NCBI RefSeq assembly: GCF_003721595.1
Contig: NZ_RJJR01000014.1
Span: 1-64,000, forward strand
Direction of reading: 5' to 3'
Source: Hanamia caeni
Lineage (GTDB): Bacteria > Bacteroidota > Bacteroidia > Chitinophagales > Chitinophagaceae
DNA: 64,000 nt
The notes under the pieces were generated by a model. That model searched no databases. It saw only the letters and a list, made by a program, of their open reading frames with translations, and was not told the DNA's origin. A program made the position numbers and the translations under genes. Below, piece after piece: positions 27,380-35,556 of this stretch; position 1 is the stretch's first letter; each line of letters opens with the position of its first letter.

Positions 27380-28258
27380 TTATAATTTGTCTGAAATAAT
27401 TTCAAGAGATTTTACAATTAATTTTTCAATTAATGCGGGCGAATCTTTACTGAAATTTTTTTGAATCCTATTGGCGATGATTGCATTTAAAGAAACGCAA
27501 TGATGGTGCAACGCTTTGCCAAGCCCGTAGATTGCTGAAGTTTCCATTTCAAAATTAGTGATGCGATGGTCACCAAATCGAAAAGTAGTAAGTTGATCGA
27601 TTAAATTCGGGTAGGCGATGCCAAGCCTTAAAACTCTGCCTTGTGGGCCATAAAAGCCAGGACACGTCACCGTTATTCCCTGGTGGTATCCGTCTACAAA
27701 ATGCTTTAGCAAATGCATGGATGCTGAAGAAATGTAAGGATCGCCAAAAGTACTTTGCAACTGTGTTTGTGTTTTGAAATAATGGATAATTTGTTTTTCC
27801 TCTTCATTATTTTCATGGAGATAAAAATTTAAAAGATTGTCAACGCCAAGCCCATGGCTGGCTGCAACAAAGCTATCTACCGGCACATCTGCCTGCAAAG
27901 ATCCTGAGGTTCCTATCCTGATGACATTTAATTGTTTCAATACGGCGTTGATAGTGCGGCTTTCAAAATTGATATTCACAAGTGCATCCAGTTCATTTAA
28001 AACGATATCGATATTATCGGGGCCGATGCCTGTGCTTACTACTGAAATCCTTTTATCTCCGATGAAGCCCGTATGCGTTACAAACTCCCTGTGATGCCTT
28101 TTAAATTCAATTTTGTCAAAATGCTTGCTCACTTCTTCCACGCGTGCCGGGTCGCCTACTGTGATTATATTTTCCGCAATTTCTTCCGGTTTAACATCGA
28201 GGTGGTAAATAGCTCCGCGGTCGTTTATAATGAGTTCTGATTCAGCAATCTGCTGCAT
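27380..28258 (-). CDS. Nucleoside phosphorylase (uridine phosphorylase-like)
   Basis: 292 residues of the PNP/UDP phosphorylase family: ITVGDPARVEEVSKHFD (phosphate-binding GDP-x-R), VVSTGIGPDNIDIVLNEL, RIGTSGSLQ and the late NFEMETSAIYGLGKAL (the E-M-E ribose site). It cleaves a pyrimidine or purine nucleoside with phosphate; uridine is the likeliest substrate. The start at 28258 (MQQIAESELIINDRGA) fits relatives better than one 11 codons upstream. A minus-strand -7 box TAATTTTG lies at 28289-28296. Confidence 0.85.
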   Translation of the reverse strand: MQQIAESELIINDRGAIYHLDVKPEEIAENIITVGDPARVEEVSKHFDKIEFKRHHREFVTHTGFIGDKRISVVSTGIGPDNIDIVLNELDALVNINFESRTINAVLKQLNVIRIGTSGSLQADVPVDSFVAASHGLGVDNLLNFYLHENNEEEKQIIHYFKTQTQLQSTFGDPYISSASMHLLKHFVDGYHQGITVTCPGFYGPQGRVLRLGIAYPNLIDQLTTFRFGDHRITNFEMETSAIYGLGKALHHHCVSLNAIIANRIQKNFSKDSPALIEKLIVKSLEIISDKL

Positions 28259-28337
28259 GATGGTTTTGAAAAATTGTGAATAATAATGCAAAATTACTTC
28301 ATAAACAATGAATCGGATTTTTGCCCGCGTTAATAAC

Positions 28338-28367
28338 TTTGTTCTAAGTAAAAATTACCTATTTTTG
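28338..28367 (+). promoter_or_regulatory. Promoter of tRNA-Cys
   Basis: TTTG at 28338-28341, an 18-base spacer and TATTTTTG at 28360-28367 match the Bacteroidetes consensus. The predicted start is about 12 bases before the tRNA. Confidence 0.75.
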
Positions 28368-28385
28368 TGCGCTTTAAAAATAGAG

Positions 28386-28456
28386 GGTTCCGTGGCCGAG
28401 TGGTTAGGCAGAGCTCTGCAAAAGCTTCCACAGCGGTTCGAATCCGCTCGGGACCT
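28386..28456 (+). tRNA. tRNA-Cys (GCA anticodon)
   Basis: 71 nt. Acceptor stem GGTTCCG / CGGGACC with one T-G pair, anticodon stem GAGCT / AGCTT around the loop CTGCAAA giving anticodon GCA, T-loop TTCGAAT, and discriminator T as expected for Cys. CCA is not encoded. It is transcribed alone between a strong promoter and a terminator. Confidence 0.96.
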
Positions 28457-28464
28457 CAAAATAC

Positions 28465-28516
28465 AAAGCTGTTTCAGAAGCAAAACGAGTGTCACTTTTG
28501 AAACAGCTTTTCTTTT
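28465..28516 (+). terminator. Terminator after tRNA-Cys, facing htpG
   Basis: AAAGCTGTTTC and GAAACAGCTTT form a perfect 11-bp stem around a 24-base loop, followed by TCTTTT. It ends 14 bases from the convergent htpG stop and may serve both. Confidence 0.75.
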
Positions 28517-28529
28517 AAAGGCGCAACGA

Positions 28530-30383
28530 TTATATTTCTGTTATAATCTTACTTACTGGCCTTCCTTCCATCATTTCAACACTTCGGTTGATAAAAGAAG
28601 TCAATTCATTCCCTTTTAATAATCCCTGCGAAAGCAAAGCAAGATCGGTGAGGCTTTTTACCATTTTTTCCTGCTGGTCTTTATTATTTTCTGCGAGAAT
28701 TTTTTGAAATACTGGATGATTACCATTTACGGTCAGCGTAACTTCTTCCGGCATATTTCCATAAAAACTGCCCATGCCGCCTCCGCCGTTCATCGCCATA
28801 TCTTTCATCCTCCTCATAAATTCAGGACGCGTCGCAATTACCGGCGCCGACTCTTTCGACAAGCCTTTTACTTCAACGGTGGTATGCAATTCAGGAATCT
28901 CAACTTTAAACAGTTCTTTCAATTTTTCGTTTTCCTCTTTGCTTAAAACACTTTCGTCATTCTCGTTTTTGTTAATCAGGTTTTCTGTAATGTCAGCATC
29001 CACCCTTACAAACTGAACATCATTCCACTTCATCTCCATGTTGTTGATGAATGCGGCATCCACCAGCGTTTCAAGCTTCACTACCACATAATTCTTTTGT
29101 TGTGCCGCTTTTACAAAGCTGTTTTGCTGAATAGGATCTGTTGTATAAAGCATTATCAGTTTGCCGTCTTTATTTTTTTGCAGCGCTTCTGTAGCTGTCC
29201 TGTATTCCTCCATCGTATAAAATCTGCTGCCATCTGCATCTTCAAATAAATTAAACTTGTTGGCTTTCTCTAAAAACTTATCATCGGTTATCATTCCGTA
29301 TTTCACAAAAAGTCCGAGGCTGTCCCATTTCTCCTCAAAAGACTTCCTGTTTTCTTTAAAAAGTTCTTCCAGCTTATCGGCCACTTTCCGGGTGATATAG
29401 GAACCGATTTTCTTTACATTAGCATCGCCCTGTAAATAGCTTCGGCTTACGTTGAGAGGAATATCAGGACTGTCGATAACGCCATGAAGCAACATCAGGA
29501 ATTCAGGAACGATGTCTTTTACTTCGTCCGTAACATACACCTGGTTGCTGTAAAGCTGGATTTTATCTTTTTGAATTTCGAAACTACTTTTTACTTTAGG
29601 GAAATAAAGAATCCCGGTAAGATTGAAAGGATAATCTACATTAAGATGGATCCAAAAAAGCGGTGGCTCACTGAACGGGTAAAGTTCTTTATAAAAATCC
29701 TGGTAATCTTTATCGGTGAGGTCAGCCGGTTTTTTTGTCCACGCAGGATTAGGATTGTTAATTTGCTTGTCTTCAAAGAAAATGGGAACAGGTAAAAATC
29801 TGCAGAATTTTTCAAGCATATGCCTGATTCTGTCCGGCTCCAGAAATTCTTTGCTTTCTTCATTGATGAAAAGCACTATGTCTGTGCCACGTTCTTTCTT
29901 TTTAGCAGTTGAAAAAGAATATTCAGGGCTGCCGTCGCATTCCCATTTTACAGGTATGGCATCTTCTTTATAACTTTTGGAAATAATCTCAACTTTATCG
30001 CTCACCATAAAAGACGAATAAAATCCTAACCCGAAATGGCCAATAATATTGGCCTCATTTTTACCTTTATATTTTTCCAAAAATTCTTCTGCGCCGCTAA
30101 AAGCCACCTGGTTAATGTATTTATCAACCTCTTCCTCAGTCATGCCGACTCCCTTATCTGAAATCGTTAGTGTCTTTTTATCCTTGTCTATTTTTACATG
30201 GATGTCGGTGTTTCCTATATCTCCTTTTACTTCTCCATTCGCTGCAAGCGTTTTCAGTTTTTGTGTAGCATCCACTGCGTTGCTTACCAGTTCACGGATA
30301 AAAATTTCATGGTCGCTGTAGAGAAATTTTTTAATAATTGGAAAGATGTTTTCCGTTTGGACTCTGATATTTCCTTTTTGCAT
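28530..30383 (-). CDS. htpG: Molecular chaperone HtpG (Hsp90)
   Basis: 617 residues, normal for bacterial Hsp90. The N-terminal GHKL ATPase has the conserved ELVSNAVDA, ISDKGVGMTEEEV and IGHFGLGFYSSFMV boxes. The middle domain has the ILYFPK and NVSRSYLQGD stretches, and the C-terminal dimerisation domain is complete. The start MQKGNIRVQTENIFP (30383) matches the family; a 14-residue upstream extension is not supported. It is a single-gene unit, with no heat-shock element recognised. Confidence 0.96.
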   Translation of the reverse strand: MQKGNIRVQTENIFPIIKKFLYSDHEIFIRELVSNAVDATQKLKTLAANGEVKGDIGNTDIHVKIDKDKKTLTISDKGVGMTEEEVDKYINQVAFSGAEEFLEKYKGKNEANIIGHFGLGFYSSFMVSDKVEIISKSYKEDAIPVKWECDGSPEYSFSTAKKKERGTDIVLFINEESKEFLEPDRIRHMLEKFCRFLPVPIFFEDKQINNPNPAWTKKPADLTDKDYQDFYKELYPFSEPPLFWIHLNVDYPFNLTGILYFPKVKSSFEIQKDKIQLYSNQVYVTDEVKDIVPEFLMLLHGVIDSPDIPLNVSRSYLQGDANVKKIGSYITRKVADKLEELFKENRKSFEEKWDSLGLFVKYGMITDDKFLEKANKFNLFEDADGSRFYTMEEYRTATEALQKNKDGKLIMLYTTDPIQQNSFVKAAQQKNYVVVKLETLVDAAFINNMEMKWNDVQFVRVDADITENLINKNENDESVLSKEENEKLKELFKVEIPELHTTVEVKGLSKESAPVIATRPEFMRRMKDMAMNGGGGMGSFYGNMPEEVTLTVNGNHPVFQKILAENNKDQQEKMVKSLTDLALLSQGLLKGNELTSFINRSVEMMEGRPVSKIITEI

Positions 30384-30538
30384 ACGTACTTTTTTTATTG
30401 GTGGGTTTTGCAAAAGCGGTGCCATTCCCGCCTTTCTGACATCATGACATCAATATCGGTCCTTTTTTTCTGTAAGGGAAATGAACGTGTTGACACAATA
30501 TTTTTCGATTGATTATTTTGCCTGGATAGCTTTTCATT

Positions 30539-30570
30539 TTTGAAACCACAAGATGATTCAGTTATATTTG
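30539..30570 (+). promoter_or_regulatory. Promoter of tRNA-Arg
   Basis: TTTG at 30539-30542, a 20-base spacer and TATATTTG at 30563-30570 fit the consensus; the tRNA begins 40 bases later. Confidence 0.7.
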
Positions 30571-30610
30571 CAAAACTTTTTTGCGGCTAAAATATTTTAC
30601 TTATTTCTGC

Positions 30611-30683
30611 GGCCCCGTAGCTCAGTGGATAGAGCAACAGCCTTCTAAGCTGTGGGTCGAACGTTCGAGTCGTTCCGGGGTCA
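30611..30683 (+). tRNA. tRNA-Arg (TCT anticodon)
   Basis: 73 nt. Acceptor GGCCCCG / CGGGGTC, anticodon stem ACAGC / GCTGT around CTTCTAA giving anticodon TCT, T-stem GAACG / CGTTC around TTCGAGT, and discriminator A. CCA is not encoded. No hairpin terminator is seen behind it, so it may be co-transcribed with ung. Confidence 0.95.
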
Positions 30684-30748
30684 CTCATTTTCTCTCAGAT
30701 TTTTTTCCATTCGACATTTAACTTAATTTCCCTCCAAAGCATTTTAAA

Positions 30749-31420
30749 ATGGACGTTCAAATCGAAGAAAGCTGGAAAAAGGTTTTGAAAGAAGAATTTG
30801 AAAAACCCTATTTCCAGCACATTATAACATTTTTAAAAGCGGAAAAGGCGACCGGGAAAGTAATTTACCCACCCGGACCTTTGATATTTAACGCTTTTAA
30901 ACAGACGCCTTTTGACAAGTTGGAAGTGGTATTGCTGGGCCAGGACCCTTACCACAACAAAGGGCAGGCGCACGGACTAAGCTTTTCTGTGCCCGATGGC
31001 GTACCAAAGCCGCCTTCACTTGTGAATATTTTTAAAGAACTGCATAACGATTTGGGGATTAATATTCCTGAAAGCGGTAATCTTGAAAAATGGGCCAGGC
31101 AAGGTGTGCTATTGTTAAATGCCTCTTTAACGGTTCGTCAAAATGAACCCGGCAGTCATGCGAAAATTGGATGGCTCCAGTTTACAGATAGCGTTATCAG
31201 GAAAATATCTGATGAAAAGGAGGGAATTGTATTTTTGCTGTGGGGCAAATTTGCACAGGAAAAGCAAGCGCTGATAGATGAAACCAAACATTTTGTTTTG
31301 AAAGCGGCGCATCCGTCGCCATACAGTGCTAATAATGGTTTTTTTGGCTGCAGGCATTTTTCGATGACGAATGAACTATTAATGAAGCAGCACAAATCTC
31401 CCATTGATTGGAAATTATGA
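30749..31420 (+). CDS. ung: Uracil-DNA glycosylase
   Basis: Removes uracil from DNA. 223 residues. The catalytic water-activating loop is GQDPYHNKGQAHGLSFSV near residue 61-78, with the Asp-Pro-Tyr-His core. The DNA-intercalating loop is HPSPYSANNGFFGCRHFS near 187-204, with Tyr replacing the Leu of HPSPLS. The start ATG at 30749 is family-like. Confidence 0.95.
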   Translation: MDVQIEESWKKVLKEEFEKPYFQHIITFLKAEKATGKVIYPPGPLIFNAFKQTPFDKLEVVLLGQDPYHNKGQAHGLSFSVPDGVPKPPSLVNIFKELHNDLGINIPESGNLEKWARQGVLLLNASLTVRQNEPGSHAKIGWLQFTDSVIRKISDEKEGIVFLLWGKFAQEKQALIDETKHFVLKAAHPSPYSANNGFFGCRHFSMTNELLMKQHKSPIDWKL

Positions 31421-31439
31421 TCCAGTAAACCAATAAATA

Positions 31440-32174
31440 TTGAAGAATTTTATTTTTGGAATAACCGCAGCATGGGCGTTAATAATTTTTGTGGTAACCA
31501 TGTTGCTCGTTGATTTACCAATATGGTTTATAGGTATTTATCCCGAACCAAAAAGAACTGAATATTTCCGGCAAATATCAAAAGTGTGGATGCAGGTATT
31601 TTTTTTTCTTTCCGGATGCCGGTTAAAGGTATTTGGTAAAGAAAATTTTAAGCCCGGCGAAGTATATATCGTTACTTGTAATCATAATTCACTATTGGAC
31701 ATACCGGTTTCAACGCCATTTATTCCGGGAACCAACAAAACGATTGCGAAGGCCGAAATGGCCAAAATTCCGCTCTTCGGTCTTATCTATAAACGCGGCT
31801 CTGTTTTGGTAGACAGAAGTGATAAAAAGAGCAGGCAGGATAGTTTTAGAAAAATGAAACGGGTGCTTGAAATGCGAATGCACATGTGTATTTATCCTGA
31901 AGGCACGCGAAATAAAACGAATTTGCCCTTAAAAGAATTTCATGATGGCGCCTTTAAACTTGCCAGGGAAACAGGAATATCTATAATTCCGGCTATTATT
32001 CTTAACACAAAAAAAATATTGCCCGCGGGAAAAGCCTTTTATTTCAGCCCGGGAAAAATTGAAATTCACTTTTTACCGACTATTGTGCCGGGCGATTATG
32101 AAGATTTTCTGTTATTAAAGAAAAAAACCCACCGGGTAATGAATGATTGGCTGGTGGCAAATGGCAAATCGTAA
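31440..32174 (+). CDS. plsC: 1-acyl-sn-glycerol-3-phosphate acyltransferase
   Basis: Makes phosphatidic acid for phospholipids at the inner membrane. 244 residues. An N-terminal hydrophobic segment is followed by the catalytic HX4D motif NHNSLLD near residue 82, block II GLIYKRGSVLVDR and block III MCIYPEGTRNK. The start is TTG at 31440, chosen because MKNFIFGITAAWALI matches relatives and no ATG is in place. It lies 19 bases after ung, likely one operon, and is convergent with the NarL regulator. Confidence 0.87.
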   Translation: MKNFIFGITAAWALIIFVVTMLLVDLPIWFIGIYPEPKRTEYFRQISKVWMQVFFFLSGCRLKVFGKENFKPGEVYIVTCNHNSLLDIPVSTPFIPGTNKTIAKAEMAKIPLFGLIYKRGSVLVDRSDKKSRQDSFRKMKRVLEMRMHMCIYPEGTRNKTNLPLKEFHDGAFKLARETGISIIPAIILNTKKILPAGKAFYFSPGKIEIHFLPTIVPGDYEDFLLLKKKTHRVMNDWLVANGKS

Positions 32175-32187
32175 GGTTGGAAAGTGT

Positions 32188-32853
32188 TTATTCAATCATT
32201 TTATTCCTCATTCCATACATAATCAGGCCACCGATTGTCTTCGCGCCCACCTTGTTTTTCATATTTTGCCGTATGGTTTCTATTGTCCTTGGGCTTAGGA
32301 AAATAAGCTTTGAAATTTCGTCGGTGGTTTTATCTTCTCCTAACAACTGAAGAATTTTTAACTCTTTTTCATTAAAATTTACCGGAAGCTCGCGGCCGTA
32401 TTGAGTTTTTACGTTTCTTTTCTGCATCAGTTTCCCCATTACCGCCTTATTCACCAATTGGTTAAAATAAAATTCTTCGTTCATGCAGGTAATGATAGCC
32501 TCATAAATTTCATCCGGATCGGTTGTCTTCGTCAGATAAGCGTTCGCTCCCATTTCCATCATTTTACTTATCATTTGCTGGTCGTCATACATGGAAACGA
32601 CGATAATTTTAAGATTATCATATTCTTTACGGAGCATCTCAATCGCATTAATTCCATCAATTTCAGGCATCCTGATATCCATCAATATTAGATCGGGCTT
32701 TTTAATGGTCATCTTGTGCATCAAATCTTTCCCGTCTTCCGCTTCCCAAAGTAATTTAAGATTTTCCCTGGGTGTAAGCGCCATTTTAATCCCGTCTCTG
32801 AAAATTTTATGATCGTCTGCAATAGCAAATTTAATAATGGTAGATAGCGACAT
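32188..32853 (-). CDS. Response regulator, NarL/FixJ class (first copy)
   Basis: 221 residues. The receiver domain has IADDHKIFRDG, phospho-acceptor Asp59 in LILMDIRMPEIDG and Lys in AYLTKTTD. The C-terminal LuxR-type helix-turn-helix is EKELKILQLLGEDKTTDEISKLIFLSPRTIETIRQNM. It is a paralogue of the regulator at 35557 and faces away from the kinase gene, with the intergenic structured stretch between them. It could be a second output of the same kinase. Confidence 0.9.
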   Translation of the reverse strand: MSLSTIIKFAIADDHKIFRDGIKMALTPRENLKLLWEAEDGKDLMHKMTIKKPDLILMDIRMPEIDGINAIEMLRKEYDNLKIIVVSMYDDQQMISKMMEMGANAYLTKTTDPDEIYEAIITCMNEEFYFNQLVNKAVMGKLMQKRNVKTQYGRELPVNFNEKELKILQLLGEDKTTDEISKLIFLSPRTIETIRQNMKNKVGAKTIGGLIMYGMRNKMIE

Positions 32854-33072
32854 TGAATTTAAATCTTAGGGATATATTGTAAATATAGTGACAATAACGA
32901 ATATTTAAAAAAGTATATTACTGCTTGCTAATCTGATTATTAAAAATATTGTTGCATAAATTGTATCGTAAAATTTCGATCTTATTCGCTGGTAATGTTT
33001 CCTTCCTGACTTATCGTTTTTTTACTATTTACCAGTATTTTTTCAAGGAAAAAAAAGCGAAAATGTGCTCTG

Positions 33073-33101
33073 TTTAATTCTTACTCACTATATTATCTTT
33101 G
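33073..33101 (+). promoter_or_regulatory. Orphan promoter upstream of structured region
   Basis: TATCTTTG at 33094-33101 is a perfect -7 box. The -33 element is weak (GTTTA at 33072-33076, about 18 bases upstream). No coding region begins for over 400 bases downstream. Confidence 0.45.
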
Positions 33102-33107
33102 CCGGGA

Positions 33108-33255
33108 ATTCGTCAAAAAGTGTAAGTAATTTTCGCGCCTGCAGCAGATAATTTAAATCAAAAGCAGGTTCAAATCCAATTCTTGATTTTACACAGTGTC
33201 GTTGGCGAATGAACCTACACTACAAATCAAAATCCAGGCAACTTTTGCCTGGCCA
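33108..33255 (+). ncRNA. Candidate structured non-coding RNA or leader
   Basis: Several inverted repeats lie together. CCTGC 33138-33142 pairs with GCAGG 33164-33168. AGGTTCA 33166-33172 can pair with TGAACCT 33210-33216 (alternative fold). TTGATTT 33183-33189 pairs with AAATCAA 33224-33230, enclosing AGTGT 33195-33199 with ACACT 33217-33221. CCAGGC 33234-33239 pairs with GCCTGG 33247-33252 around AACTTTT. The competing pairings suggest a switch-like RNA or a small RNA. No known family is recognised and no T run follows. Confidence 0.35.
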
Positions 33256-33527
33256 TCTCCCAAAATGCAAAAAATAAAGATAATTACCTGAGTAAAAATC
33301 TATTTTCTGAATAGTAAATTTACGGTAAATGTATCGTGATACTACGCATTTTTTCCACGTTATTTTACGTTTGATTTTCGCTGAAACCCTTAATGGTACA
33401 ACGTTTTAGCGAAAATACATTAATTGTGTCATAAAATAAGCGGTTGCACATAATTTTTATTTGTCTGAAGTTAGCACTCTGAATTACTCAGATAAACCAT
33501 ATTAAAAAACAACAAAAACTTACAGTT

Positions 33528-33893
33528 ATGAACACAATCACAACCGCAACAGAAACAAAAAATCTTGCTCAAGTAGGAGAAGAAATCGGATTAGCAGAAG
33601 GAATCCAACTGGTAAATGACTTCAGAGAAGCTAACCCTGAAGCTACACCAGGCTATTACATTGGCCGTAACATTTTGGACCAGATATTAAGCCAGCCAGG
33701 ATGTGTAGGAATCAGATTCCGCAAATGCCTTTCAAACAATGAAGAGCATTTAGTTTACACAGGCGTTGACGCTGATAGCAAAGATATCCTTAGCTTTTCA
33801 GTAGTTACAAATACCGGCGATATTGAAAAATATGATGGCATTGTAGCTGACAGGATTATCATTGACTGGGATCTTCTGGATGGTAAAAAATAA
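33528..33893 (+). CDS. Small acidic protein with PGCVGIR motif, unknown
   Basis: 121 residues, no signal peptide or membrane segment. The core GRNILDQILSQPGCVGIRFRKCLSNNEEHLVYTGVDADSKDIL recalls a group of small uncharacterised Bacteroidetes proteins with the same Pro-Gly-Cys-Val-Gly-Ile-Arg core, known to me only by resemblance. The N-terminus is polar, the C-terminus acidic (IDWDLLDGKK). It lies 50 bases upstream of the seven-helix protein and in the same direction, so it is probably part of the signalling operon. Function unknown. Confidence 0.7.
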   Translation: MNTITTATETKNLAQVGEEIGLAEGIQLVNDFREANPEATPGYYIGRNILDQILSQPGCVGIRFRKCLSNNEEHLVYTGVDADSKDILSFSVVTNTGDIEKYDGIVADRIIIDWDLLDGKK

Positions 33894-33943
33894 TTGATCT
33901 ATTTTCAAACCTGAACAATAGATTTTAATTTATGTAGTTATAT

Positions 33944-34684
33944 TTGAAAGAAAATATAACTGCCATTCTGAAATATCTATTATTATATACAGGAATTTTT
34001 TCAACCACACTACCCTTGGTGTTCTATTTGTTGTATAAAAGAAGCAGCAAAGAGAAGTCACTGAGGGTAATTTTATTTTATATCTTATACTGCATATTCA
34101 ACGAAGGTTTAGGTTTTTACCTTCAAAGCATTCACAGTGAAACGTTTTTAATATTACTTTATTCTTTCACTATTCTTGAATTTTCCTTTTTCTGCCTCTT
34201 CATATTTGTAATAATTCCTGAGAGTTTTGTCAAACGAATAATTCGATATTTGTGGCTTTGTTTTATAATATTCTATTTTATTGACTTAGTTTTTATCAAT
34301 AAAGGCAAAGGCTTTGATTCAGTTGCCATGGGCATTGAATGTATCTTGGTTTTGTTTTTGTGCAGTTCTTATTTGTTTCTTATTCTTCGAAAATCAAATA
34401 ATTTATTTATTTATTCAACATTTGAATTCTGGATTGTAATCACATTTCTTATTTATTTTTCGGGTACTTTTTTCCTTTATATTTTGGCTGAAAGTATGCG
34501 AGATAACCTGGCCTTCAGAGGCCAGTACTTTATTATTAATATCTCCTTCAATCTTCTAAAAAATGTTTTACTTAGTATTGCTTTGACTATGAAGTTAAGC
34601 GATACAGTAAACCAACAAAAAAACACTATTCCTGATTTGGATGATGATCTTTTCATTTCAGAAAATGTTAACTTTCCGAACTAA
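33944..34684 (+). CDS. Seven-helix membrane protein, unknown
   Basis: 246 residues with seven evenly spaced hydrophobic segments (about 8-29, 41-61, 67-90, 96-115, 124-146, 157-178 and 193-216) and a short acidic cytoplasmic tail (IPDLDDDLF). No recognised family motif. The start is TTG at 33944; no in-frame ATG is nearer than about residue 129, within helix five. A TATATTTG box overlaps this start and is probably coincidental. The stop overlaps the kinase start by one base (TAATG). With a kinase that has no input domain directly behind it, this protein is the natural candidate for the sensor. Confidence 0.7.
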   Translation: MKENITAILKYLLLYTGIFSTTLPLVFYLLYKRSSKEKSLRVILFYILYCIFNEGLGFYLQSIHSETFLILLYSFTILEFSFFCLFIFVIIPESFVKRIIRYLWLCFIIFYFIDLVFINKGKGFDSVAMGIECILVLFLCSSYLFLILRKSNNLFIYSTFEFWIVITFLIYFSGTFFLYILAESMRDNLAFRGQYFIINISFNLLKNVLLSIALTMKLSDTVNQQKNTIPDLDDDLFISENVNFPN

Positions 34685-35502
34685 TGTCTTTTTTGCAATC
34701 CACTTTAGGCGTTTCGAGTGTGCTCATCCTGGGAACTCTCGGCATGTTTTTTATGGCCATTACGTTGGTCTCAATAGTGGTTTTTCACCAAAGAAGGGTT
34801 ATCCGGTTTAATAAACAAATTCAAAAAATGGAGGAGGAGAGGCAGCAAATGTTATTGCGCGCTTCAATACAATTCCAGGAGGAAGAGCGGCAACGAATTG
34901 CGGCTGATTTGCACGATGACGCCGGCCCGCTTTTAGCAACCGCCCGTCTTTATCTCAATGAAAATATGATTCACCAGGAGCCGGCAGTTCAACTGCAGGC
35001 TATCTTTAGCGCCAAACAAATTATTGACGACAGTATCCAGCTAATCAGGAATATCTCTCACAGCCTTATGCCGCCAACCTTAAAGAATTTTGGGCTGGAG
35101 GCAGCAATAAAAGACCAGTTTGAAAAAATAAACGCCTCGGGTTCTATTAATGCCAGCGCGAGGTTTCATGATAACAGGCAGAGATTAACCGATGAGCAGG
35201 AATTATTAGTTTTCAGAGTTGTACAGGAGTTGGTAACTAATATTCTTAAACACAGCAGCGCCGGTTTCATTCATCTCACGCAAAATGCCCAGGGGAATTC
35301 GGTGTTTTTCAGATTGCATCACGATGGGAGGGGTATATTGCAACATGATTTTGAAAAAATGGAACATGGATCCACAGGGCTTGGATTAAAAAACATCCAA
35401 AGCAGAATAAGAGTTTTAAAAGGAAAAATTACTTTTGAGATTGATAATACTCATACTTACTATAAAGTGACTATAGAAGTTCCGAGGTTACCTTATAAAT
35501 AA
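34684..35502 (+). CDS. Sensor histidine kinase, HisKA_3 (NarX-like) class
   Basis: 272 residues. One membrane segment (about 10-32), a short coiled linker (QIQKMEEERQQML), then the HisKA_3 dimerisation domain with His77 in ADLHDDAGPLLATARL, and a HATPase domain with ELVTNILKHS and GLGLKNIQSR. There is no periplasmic or PAS input domain, so sensing must come from a partner. It overlaps the seven-helix gene by one base and is followed 54 bases later by a NarL-type regulator. Confidence 0.9.
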   Translation: MSFLQSTLGVSSVLILGTLGMFFMAITLVSIVVFHQRRVIRFNKQIQKMEEERQQMLLRASIQFQEEERQRIAADLHDDAGPLLATARLYLNENMIHQEPAVQLQAIFSAKQIIDDSIQLIRNISHSLMPPTLKNFGLEAAIKDQFEKINASGSINASARFHDNRQRLTDEQELLVFRVVQELVTNILKHSSAGFIHLTQNAQGNSVFFRLHHDGRGILQHDFEKMEHGSTGLGLKNIQSRIRVLKGKITFEIDNTHTYYKVTIEVPRLPYK

Positions 35503-35556
35503 AATTATTGTATTTTATCTTTTTTTCTATTATCTTTTCCCTCTAAGCTGTTAAAT

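Larger units (their letters stand above)
32854..33527. other. 674-bp intergenic region with promoter-like and RNA-like structure
   Basis: No gene is seen. The left 200 bases are AT-rich. From 33094 there is a -7 box and then nested inverted repeats up to about 33252 (listed separately). The last 200 bases before the small-protein gene hold no clear promoter. Confidence 0.5.

Noticed and set aside
33164..33180. tRNA-like T-loop GGTTCAAATCC in the intergenic region
   Set aside because: Flanks do not pair as a T-stem and no acceptor or anticodon arm can be drawn.
33939..33946. TATATTTG -7 box at the start of the seven-helix gene
   Set aside because: It overlaps the start codon, so a transcript from it would lack the start; no -33 element.
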